NCBI GenBank assembly: GCA_022565135.1
Contig: JADFKA010000031.1
Span: 1 to 11,429, forward strand
Length of the DNA: 11,429 nucleotides
Direction of reading: 5' to 3'
Origin: Pseudomonadota bacterium
GTDB taxonomy: Bacteria > Pseudomonadota > Gammaproteobacteria > Steroidobacterales > Woeseiaceae
Shown piece by piece: positions 1-5,441 of the stretch (position 1 is its first letter; each line of letters begins with the position of its first letter). A program made the position numbers and the translations under genes. The notes beneath the pieces are model-generated. The model had not been told where the DNA came from, ran no database searches, and worked only from the letters and a program-made list of their open reading frames with translations.

Positions 1-1184
1 TGATGCTGCCGGCACTGCAAAACGCGGCGAGAGCGGCCAGAGCCATCGCACGGCAGGGTGAAACGAAGGCCTTGCAAGCTTGGAAAAGAAGCGAGTCGGC
101 AGCGCTGTACCCTGTCGAAGATCCAATCACGAGTATCAGCGACAAGCAAAAGACAGCCTTGCTCGGCGAAATCGAGCGATCAACACGTGCGCTCGACCAG
201 TGCGTCAAGCAAGTCATTATCAATTTGTCGAGTTGTCATGACATGGTGCTGATTGCCGCATCTGACGGCACGTTTGCGGCCGATGTACGGCCGCTGGTGC
301 GTCTTGACGTAAGTGTTATTGTCGAGCGCAACGGCCGCAGAGAGCAAGGTTATGCAGGTGGCGGTGCACGAGCCGATCTCAACTACTTTCTCTCCGGCGA
401 ATTGCCGATGGAGTATGCACGCGAGGCCGTACGACAGGCCCTCATTCAGCTTGATGCTGTTGCAGCCCCCGCTGGGGTGATGCCCGTTGTGCTGGGGCCC
501 GGCTGGCCAGGAATTCTGCTGCATGAGGCTGTTGGACACGGTCTTGAGGGCGACTTTAATCGCAAGGGCACATCCGCATTTTCAGGTAGACTCGGCGAAA
601 AAGTCGCCTCATCACTCTGCACGATCGTCGATGATGGCACCCTTCCAAACCGGCGCGGCTCACTTGCTGTCGACGACGAGGGTACTCCGAGCCAATACAA
701 CGTACTCGTCGAAAATGGGGTGCTGTGTGCTTACATGCAGGACAAGCTCAATGCGCGATTGATGGGCGTTGCGCCAACGGGCAATGGTCGTCGCGAATCA
801 TTCGCCCATATGCCGATGCCACGCATGACCAACACGTACATGCTCGCAGGCCCGCACGATCCCGCAGAAATCATCGCATCAGTCGACAGGGGTTTATACG
901 CGCCGAATTTTGGCGGCGGTCAGGTCGATATTACCTCCGGCAAGTTTGTGTTCTCGGCCAGCGAAGCCTACCTGATCGAAAAGGGTAAGATTACTGCACC
1001 TGTCAAAGGGGCAATGCTGATCGGTGACGGGCCGATTGCGCTTGCGAAAATCTCGATGGTTGGTAACGATCTGAAACTGGACAGCGGCGTTGGTACTTGC
1101 GGCAAAGAAGGCCAGTCGATTCCGGTTGGCGTCGGCCAACCGACGCTCAAAATTGACGAAATCACAGTTGGCGGAACGGGCTGA
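1..1184 (+). CDS. tldD: Metalloprotease subunit TldD, 5' end cut off by the window
   Basis: TldD is the catalytic, zinc-binding subunit of the cytoplasmic TldD/PmbA (TldE) peptidase, which removes leader or unfolded peptide segments (microcin B17 maturation, CcdA degradation in E. coli). The 393 visible residues align end to end with the C-terminal part of the roughly 480-residue family; about 90 N-terminal residues lie outside the window, so the ATG at 3 is an internal methionine and not the start. The HExxxH zinc motif is at visible residues 174-179 (HEAVGH), within the family signature GWPGILLHEAVGHGLEGDFN. Other conserved blocks are DDGTLPNRRGS, MQDKLNARLMG, PMPRMTNTYM, PNFGGGQVDITSGKF and the C-terminal CGKEGQSIPVGVGQPTLK. 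The reading frame is intact to TGA at 1182-1184. Its partner pmbA lies 4.3 kb downstream on the same strand. The identification is very secure. Confidence 0.97.
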   Translation, partial: MLPALQNAARAARAIARQGETKALQAWKRSESAALYPVEDPITSISDKQKTALLGEIERSTRALDQCVKQVIINLSSCHDMVLIAASDGTFAADVRPLVRLDVSVIVERNGRREQGYAGGGARADLNYFLSGELPMEYAREAVRQALIQLDAVAAPAGVMPVVLGPGWPGILLHEAVGHGLEGDFNRKGTSAFSGRLGEKVASSLCTIVDDGTLPNRRGSLAVDDEGTPSQYNVLVENGVLCAYMQDKLNARLMGVAPTGNGRRESFAHMPMPRMTNTYMLAGPHDPAEIIASVDRGLYAPNFGGGQVDITSGKFVFSASEAYLIEKGKITAPVKGAMLIGDGPIALAKISMVGNDLKLDSGVGTCGKEGQSIPVGVGQPTLKIDEITVGGTG

Positions 1185-1200
1185 CGCGCTCACGGTTTGC

Positions 1201-1214
1201 GAGCCACACGGCTC
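1201..1214 (+). other. Short hairpin downstream of tldD
   Basis: A perfect 5-bp inverted repeat (GAGCC, loop ACAC, GGCTC) begins 16 bases after the tldD stop codon. It could close a transcript end or protect the tldD mRNA, but no run of T follows it, so it does not meet the usual picture of an intrinsic terminator. Weak evidence. Confidence 0.2.
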
Positions 1215-1266
1215 ACGCGCCGGTTTACTTGACATAACGTACTAATAGACGGTTCGCGGTTCGCAC

Positions 1267-1282
1267 TGTGAGCTTGTTCACT
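1267..1282 (+). promoter_or_regulatory. Predicted CRP (cAMP receptor protein) operator
   Basis: The sequence TGTGAGCTTGTTCACT matches the CRP consensus TGTGA-N6-TCACA at nine of the ten conserved positions, with exact six-base spacing. It lies 55 bases upstream of the ATG of the 58-residue gene. Candidate -10 elements are TATGTA (1300-1305) and TAGTGT (1304-1309). They would place the operator centre (1274.5) roughly 37 to 42 bases before the transcription start, the usual position of a class II CRP-dependent promoter. No good -35 hexamer is present, as expected for an activator-dependent promoter. A Crp-family gene with intact DNA-contact residues lies in this same window. Binding and activation are inferred. 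Confidence 0.5.
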
Positions 1283-1337
1283 CAAATCAAACTATCGTTT
1301 ATGTAGTGTGCTCCTGTCTCATGGAGGAGTAAGACGT

Positions 1338-1514
1338 ATGGCATTCGAGAGCACGATCACAGAGAATGATCTGGACGCCAACGCGCAGCACTTTGTGCAA
1401 GGATTCAGCGCTGAAAGCCATGACTACGAGCCAGATCTGGCCGTTGATGGAATGTCAGACTCGATTTTCTCGCAGCTGCTCAGTCTTTTCGGCAGGGGCA
1501 AATCGCAAAGATAG
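1338..1514 (+). CDS. Small acidic protein of unknown function, 58 residues
   Basis: I do not recognise this gene. The start is set at the ATG at 1338 because a strong ribosome binding site, GGAGGAG (1323-1329), lies eight bases before it; an earlier in-frame ATG or alternative start has no such site. The product has no signal peptide, no cysteine and no full membrane helix. Its charge is strikingly split: all ten acidic residues fall within residues 1-41, while all three basic residues (R53, K55, R58) fall in the last six. Residues 42-52 (SIFSQLLSLFG) could form a hydrophobic or amphipathic helix ending in a basic tail. It follows tldD by 153 bases and has its own predicted CRP operator, so it is probably transcribed separately. 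A membrane-associated or precursor peptide is conceivable, but no function can be assigned. Confidence is for it being a real gene. Confidence 0.65.
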   Translation: MAFESTITENDLDANAQHFVQGFSAESHDYEPDLAVDGMSDSIFSQLLSLFGRGKSQR

Positions 1515-1562
1515 TCCGTCGACAATCGACTTCCCTGCTGTCTAAATTTTTACGATCCAGAC

Positions 1563-1577
1563 CCGGTCGATGACCGG
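1563..1577 (+). other. Perfect GC-rich hairpin between the two small genes
   Basis: CCGGTC, a GAT loop and GACCGG form a perfect 6-bp stem in the 119-base gap between the 58-residue and 68-residue genes. Only two T bases follow, so intrinsic termination is doubtful; partial termination, or a stem just upstream of the next promoter, is possible. Confidence 0.25.
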
Positions 1578-1583
1578 TTCGCT

Positions 1584-1592
1584 TGCTATGGT
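1584..1592 (+). promoter_or_regulatory. Possible extended -10 promoter for the 68-residue membrane protein
   Basis: TGCTATGGT fits the extended -10 pattern TGnTATAAT (TG, one base, then TATGGT with four of six matches). It would start transcription near base 1599, ahead of the AGGGA ribosome binding site at 1616-1620. No convincing -35 hexamer is seen at the normal distance, which extended -10 promoters can tolerate. Prediction by eye only. Confidence 0.3.
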
Positions 1593-1633
1593 GACTGGAC
1601 TAAGCGCCCGCAGCTAGGGACAATCAAGATGCC

Positions 1634-1840
1634 ATGTGGGTTTCGAAGCCAATTTACGAAAGTCTGCCGTACTTCTATCTGCTGTTCGGGTCGATCTCGC
1701 TCGGCTTATCGATGTACGTCAATTACTGGCATTGGCCAACGATTTGTTTCGTGACCGGGCTCGTGTCTCTGGTTGCCGGAATTGTGGTGATACTCAAACG
1801 TCGTGACTATCGAGTGAGCGATCGTCGCACCGGGCACTGA
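1634..1840 (+). CDS. Small membrane protein of unknown function, two predicted helices, 68 residues
   Basis: The translation has two clear hydrophobic segments: about residues 12-31 (PYFYLLFGSISLGLSMYVNY) and about 34-54 (WPTICFVTGLVSLVAGIVVI). They are joined by a very short aromatic turn (YWHW) and followed by the basic tail KRRDYRVSDRRTGH. By the positive-inside rule both ends should face the cytoplasm, giving an inner-membrane helical hairpin. I know similar small unnamed proteins only as hypothetical and cannot assign a role. No other in-frame start lies nearby upstream. The AGGGA at 1616-1620 is 13 bases away, longer than usual, and a second ATG at 1629 in another frame is better spaced but opens only a short frame without recognisable features. 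The gene ends 14 bases before the convergent exeA-like gene. Composition strongly favours a real protein. Confidence 0.7.
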   Translation: MWVSKPIYESLPYFYLLFGSISLGLSMYVNYWHWPTICFVTGLVSLVAGIVVILKRRDYRVSDRRTGH

Positions 1841-1854
1841 TAAACTCCCTGGAG

Positions 1855-3090
1855 CTATTCGCCGACGGCTGATGCTTTGGCGCTCTCGGCGGAAAGATCT
1901 GCATTGTCCGTCTCGTTCGTCTCACGAAGATCTGTGTACACGAGTTCGTGACTGCCCAGCGATATAACGTCGCCATTTTTCAAGCGCTGCTGCTTGACCT
2001 GCTGCTCGTCGATGAACACACCATTGGTGCTGTTCAGGTCCTCGATAGTACAGCCATACTCGTCGCTGACTACCTGTAAGTGGTGGCGGCTGACAAATTT
2101 GCTTTTGATATAGATCTCGTTGCCAGGCGCTCGGCCAACAATAATGCGCCCGATCGGAAATGAATGCACTGACAGCGATTCGCCATCAGAGAGTACCTCG
2201 AGCATCGTTACGTGCGATTTCAATCTTGGCACCGGGACAACCTGGCATAACTGTCTGTAGCGGCCGGTGTTGGTTTCGTGTTCTTTCCAGTTGAGTTCCT
2301 CAACGGCCGACATGATGTCCTCGTCCGTGACAACAGAATTTTCGTCCGCAAATGCACACAGGAGCGCCGTATCGCATAGCGTGTTGATAAGTCGCGGAAT
2401 GCCACCCGAGTAGCGAAAAATTATGTCGTAAGTATCGTCGTCGAACAAATCGTTGGGTTCACGGCCCGCGACCGCGATACGATGATCGACGTATTCATGT
2501 GTTTCGCGGCTGTCAAGCGGGCCGATGTGAAAGCGCAGGCGGATGCGTTGCACGAGCTGCTTGAGATTTGGTGAGTCGAGCGTTGCCTTCAGCTCAGGCT
2601 GCCCAGCCAGGATAATCCGCAATATTTTCTCCTTGTGCGTCTCGATGCCAGAGAGCATGCGGATTTCTTCCAGTACTTTTTTCGACAGGTTTTGCGCCTC
2701 GTCAACGATCAGTACAACTTTCTTGCCGTTCGAATATTGCTCGATGAGGAACATGTTGAGCATATCGAGCAGCTCGACCTTGCGCTTATTGAATGGTTTG
2801 AAGCCGAACTCGGTTAGAATGGACTGCAAAAATTGTTTGGGCGTCAGCTGCGTTTGAGAGACTATGGCGTAGACGATGTCATCCGCGAGTTCGGCAATAA
2901 AAGACTGCAATAACGTCGTCTTGCCCGAGCCGATTTCGCCTGTGATGATGACGAATCCATCGGCGAGCCAAATCGTCGACTCCATGTAAGCCTTGGCTCG
3001 GGCGTGTTGCTTGCTCCAGTAAAGGAAATCTGGGTCGGCTGTCAGCCTGAATGGCTGCTCACTAAGATTGAATTGCTCTAGATACGACAT
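1855..3090 (-). CDS. ExeA/GspA-type AAA+ ATPase fused to a C-terminal FHA domain
   Basis: The N-terminal 270 residues are an ExeA/GspA-type AAA+ ATPase, starting with the family's typical opening (YLEQFNLSEQPFRLTADPDFLYWS). Walker A is at residues 51-58 (GEIGSGKT), Walker B at 125-133 (VVLIVDEAQ), followed by the conserved LRIILAGQPEL block (157-167) and YSGGIPRLINTLCD (227-240). Residues about 295-390 form a forkhead-associated domain with its phosphothreonine-binding signatures GR (319-320), SRHH (334-337) and NSTNG (353-357). ExeA proteins normally carry a membrane segment and peptidoglycan-binding domain and help assemble the type II secretin. Here neither is visible and no secretion gene is nearby, so the product is probably cytoplasmic and responds to a phosphorylated partner (inference). 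It follows purK by 68 bases on the same strand; AAAGG lies four bases before the ATG. The target is unknown. Confidence 0.9.
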   Translation of the reverse strand: MSYLEQFNLSEQPFRLTADPDFLYWSKQHARAKAYMESTIWLADGFVIITGEIGSGKTTLLQSFIAELADDIVYAIVSQTQLTPKQFLQSILTEFGFKPFNKRKVELLDMLNMFLIEQYSNGKKVVLIVDEAQNLSKKVLEEIRMLSGIETHKEKILRIILAGQPELKATLDSPNLKQLVQRIRLRFHIGPLDSRETHEYVDHRIAVAGREPNDLFDDDTYDIIFRYSGGIPRLINTLCDTALLCAFADENSVVTDEDIMSAVEELNWKEHETNTGRYRQLCQVVPVPRLKSHVTMLEVLSDGESLSVHSFPIGRIIVGRAPGNEIYIKSKFVSRHHLQVVSDEYGCTIEDLNSTNGVFIDEQQVKQQRLKNGDVISLGSHELVYTDLRETNETDNADLSAESAKASAVGE

Positions 3091-3158
3091 GTTGCCTTTC
3101 TTGTTTTACAGTCAGTTTACCCGGTTTTTCGGGTCACAGACTATGTTCCAGTGCCAGA

Positions 3159-4247
3159 CTAATGCGTCGATTGCGTCACATTTCTCTCGATATCGGCCAG
3201 TATTCGATCACGCTCAGCCGCAGAGTCGGCGACGGCCGTAATGTGCCCGAGCTTTCTGCCGCGGCGTGGAAGTTTTCCATAATCATGCAGTTGGCCGACT
3301 TTGAGTCGCCGCGCGGCGTCCGGAATTCGGCCGATCAGGTTGATCATGCCGGCATATCCACGTATCTGCGACGATTGCAGGGGCCTGTTGGTGATCGCGA
3401 GCAGGTGATTCGCGAACTGGCTTGTTGCGGCGCCCTCGATCGTCCAGTGCCCTGAATTGTGCACGCGCGGCGCGAACTCGTTGGCAAACAATCCGTCGCC
3501 GACGACGAATAGCTCAAGGGTGAGCACGCCGACATAAGCAAGGTTATCGAGCAGCTTGCGTACGTAGCGCTCTGCGTGGCGCGTTATTACCGGGTTTTCG
3601 ACCGGCGCGCGTGATATGCGCAACATGCCGTCGACATGTTCATTGCGCGTTAGCGGGTAGGTGACGATATCGCCATCAACATTGCGTACGCCGATTGCCG
3701 ACACCTCACTGTCAAAATCGACCCACTGCTCGGCGATAAGATCGGCTTGACCAAGAGTCCGCCAGGCAGTCTCGATCGCATCGAGATGTCGAAGGACGAA
3801 CTGGCCTTTGCCGTCGTAGCCCAAACGCCGGGTTTTGATAACGAGGGGTAAACCGATTGCGGTGGCCGCCTCATTGAGGTCAGCGATCGAATCGATGGAC
3901 CGGTATGCCGGCAACGGTATGTCCAGCATTTCGAACAATCGTTTCTCGGCGAGCCGGTCCTGGGCGTGCCGAAGTGCATCGGGCGGCGGGTACACCGGCA
4001 CGCGATCAGCAATCTCCAGTAGCGCGGTCACCGGGACATTTTCGAATTCATAAGTGACGACGTCGCAGGTATCGGCCAGCGTCGCCAACGCCTGACTGTC
4101 GTCGAACGCCGCCTGTACGACCGGTCCTGCCTGGGCGGCAGGCGGCGTCACAGAGGGATCAATGAAATGACAGCTTAGATCGAGGTCCCGGGCCGCAAAC
4201 CCAAGCATCTGTCCGAGTTGACCGGCGCCAATGATGCCAATGCGCAT
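3159..4247 (-). CDS. purK: N5-carboxyaminoimidazole ribonucleotide synthase
   Basis: PurK uses ATP and bicarbonate to carboxylate aminoimidazole ribonucleotide (AIR) to N5-CAIR in purine synthesis, in the cytoplasm. The 362 residues match the family's usual 350-380. The N-terminal nucleotide-fold motif GAGQLGQML is at residues 7-15, YEFENVP at 66-72, the ATP-grasp lysine and glycine loop IKTRRLGYDGKGQ at 137-149, and the metal- and ATP-binding block NEFAPRVHNSGHWTIEG at 256-272. The C-terminal YGK...RKLGHI is also present. The ATG at 4245-4247 gives the expected MRIGIIGAGQLG opening; no clear ribosome binding site precedes it, suggesting translation coupled to purE or a weak site. It follows purE by 41 bases, which contain an inverted repeat. 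purE and purK form the standard operon. Confidence 0.97.
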   Translation of the reverse strand: MRIGIIGAGQLGQMLGFAARDLDLSCHFIDPSVTPPAAQAGPVVQAAFDDSQALATLADTCDVVTYEFENVPVTALLEIADRVPVYPPPDALRHAQDRLAEKRLFEMLDIPLPAYRSIDSIADLNEAATAIGLPLVIKTRRLGYDGKGQFVLRHLDAIETAWRTLGQADLIAEQWVDFDSEVSAIGVRNVDGDIVTYPLTRNEHVDGMLRISRAPVENPVITRHAERYVRKLLDNLAYVGVLTLELFVVGDGLFANEFAPRVHNSGHWTIEGAATSQFANHLLAITNRPLQSSQIRGYAGMINLIGRIPDAARRLKVGQLHDYGKLPRRGRKLGHITAVADSAAERDRILADIERNVTQSTH

Positions 4248-4260
4248 GGTTTCGAAATTT

Positions 4261-4290
4261 AGCCCGGGCTATTCATGAAGAATCCGGGCT
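4261..4290 (-). repeat. Inverted repeat (hairpin) between purE and purK
   Basis: AGCCCGG (4261-4267) pairs with CCGGGCT (4284-4290), and inside it ATTC (4271-4274) pairs with GAAT (4280-4283). The result is an 11-bp stem with a three-base bulge and a five-base loop. It starts at the purE stop codon (4289-4291) and ends 13 bases before the purK start. No T run follows on the minus strand, so it is more likely an mRNA processing or stability element, or one that tunes purK translation, than a terminator (inference). Confidence 0.4.
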
Positions 4291-4777
4291 AGATCGCCGG
4301 AACGTCGCTTGCCAGGACCATGTCGGTCTGATTTTGTCGAAAGTCATCCAACGCGGTTGCAAGCTGTGCGTCGGCAAGAGCAAGGATCGCGGCGGCGAGA
4401 AGCGCCGCGTTGGTTGCTCCCGCTGCGCCGATCGCCATGCTGCCCACGGGAATGCCCGCCGGCATCTGTACGATCGACAATAGCGAGTCGAGTCCTCGCA
4501 TCGCTTTTGACTGCACCGGCACGCCGAGCACGGGCAATCGTGTTTTCGAAGCCATCATTCCCGGCAGGTGGGCGGCGCCGCCGGCACCTGCAATAATAAC
4601 CTTGAGCCCACGTTCCACGGCGGACTCGGCGTACTCAAATAACAGGTCCGGGGTACGATGCGCCGAAATAATGCGAACTTCGTGTTCAACTCCGAGGCTG
4701 TCAAGCGCCTCGCTGGCATGACGCATTGTGTCCCAATCTGACCGGGAACCCATAATGATGCTGACCTGAATACTCAT
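4289..4777 (-). CDS. purE: N5-carboxyaminoimidazole ribonucleotide mutase (class I PurE)
   Basis: PurE moves the carboxylate of N5-CAIR, made by PurK, to carbon 4 to give CAIR. The 162-residue length and sequence are typical of the bacterial class I enzyme: the phosphate-binding GSRSDW motif at residues 10-15, the loop with the conserved histidine SAHRTP (H40), and GAGGAAHLPGM (64-74, H70). GVPVQSK and the long alanine-rich C-terminal helix are also present. Presence of purK next to it confirms the mutase, rather than AIR carboxylase, route. The ATG at 4775-4777 gives the normal N-terminus. No ribosome binding site is visible, and a TAGAAT -10-like element (4789-4784) ends only six bases before the ATG, so a leaderless transcript is possible. 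yjgA lies 87 bases upstream on the same strand. Confidence 0.97.
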   Translation of the reverse strand: MSIQVSIIMGSRSDWDTMRHASEALDSLGVEHEVRIISAHRTPDLLFEYAESAVERGLKVIIAGAGGAAHLPGMMASKTRLPVLGVPVQSKAMRGLDSLLSIVQMPAGIPVGSMAIGAAGATNAALLAAAILALADAQLATALDDFRQNQTDMVLASDVPAI

Positions 4778-4864
4778 CGTCGAATTCTAACCCGATTATT
4801 CAGCTGGAGTGCTGCCTGTGGTGCGAAATCGCCCGAATTTGCGCCGCCGGTGATATTCCTACGG

Positions 4865-5347
4865 TCATCCAGCAAGAATAGAGTGAACGTATCTGAAAAT
4901 CTGCCGGCGCAAAGATTTCTCGGTCCTATCGTTGACGGTAATAGCCAGCTCTCTGAGCAAAGATTGAAGTTCCTTGTCTCGATGGCAGGTCTGAGTCTCA
5001 AATGCGTCAAGTTCGCCAACACCGCCGTCGATGAGGCGGTCACGCCATCGTTCGGCAGACAAAAAGACTTGCTTCGACTGACGTTCGCTCGCACCGATTT
5101 CCTCGAGACCTTTGCGGATTGGAGCGGCATCAGTGTGTCGCATCAGCTTGCCGATCAGCTGCTTTTGGCGGCGCAATGCGCCGTGTGATTGCATTTGTGC
5201 GGCGTCCCGCACCGCCGTCAACAAATTCTCCTGCAGCGACATTGCGTCGAGTTCAGCAACGGTGAGTGCAATGAGTTTCTCGCCGAGTTCCTGTAAAGCC
5301 AGTTGCTCGCGTTTTCTGGCGCTTTTGCTGGGCTTTGCTTGGGTCAC
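4865..5347 (-). CDS. darP: Ribosome assembly factor YjgA/DarP (DUF615)
   Basis: DarP (YjgA) associates with late-stage 50S ribosomal precursors and promotes their maturation. The 160-residue, highly charged and largely helical sequence fits the DUF615 family (E. coli protein 183 residues, with a longer N-terminal extension). The opening KSARKREQLALQELGEKLIAL and the core RRQKQLIGKLMRHTDAAPIR are characteristic, followed by the ERWRDRLIDGG segment and the C-terminal RRQIFRYVHSIL. Translation starts at GTG (5345-5347); an in-frame TAG lies just one codon upstream, so no earlier start is possible. It is divergent from pmbA across 94 bases, the same arrangement as in E. coli, which supports the identification. 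It is first in the minus-strand series leading to purE and purK, though the 87-base gap may hold a separate purE promoter. Confidence 0.93.
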   Translation of the reverse strand: MTQAKPSKSARKREQLALQELGEKLIALTVAELDAMSLQENLLTAVRDAAQMQSHGALRRQKQLIGKLMRHTDAAPIRKGLEEIGASERQSKQVFLSAERWRDRLIDGGVGELDAFETQTCHRDKELQSLLRELAITVNDRTEKSLRRQIFRYVHSILAG

Positions 5348-5441
5348 CGGCTAAGCTACCCCGGGGAATTGACCAGGACCATGAGTCGCAGCAGTTTAAC
5401 ACGCGCTCGGACGGGTTACGGAGCGGAGGACGTTGGGCACG

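Noticed and set aside
1229..1257. Perfect -35 hexamer TTGACA at 1229-1234 upstream of the 58-residue gene
   Set aside because: No acceptable -10 hexamer occurs 16-18 bases downstream (the region reads GGTTCGC repeats); the CRP-site arrangement further downstream is more coherent.
3119..3134. ACCCG/CGGGT hairpin between purK and the ExeA-FHA gene as a terminator
   Set aside because: Five-base stem with a loop of A residues on the coding strand and no T run after it; too weak to call.
3091..3158. Sigma-54 promoter suggested by TGGCAC upstream of the ExeA-FHA gene
   Set aside because: The required GC at the -12 position, ten bases after the GG, is missing.
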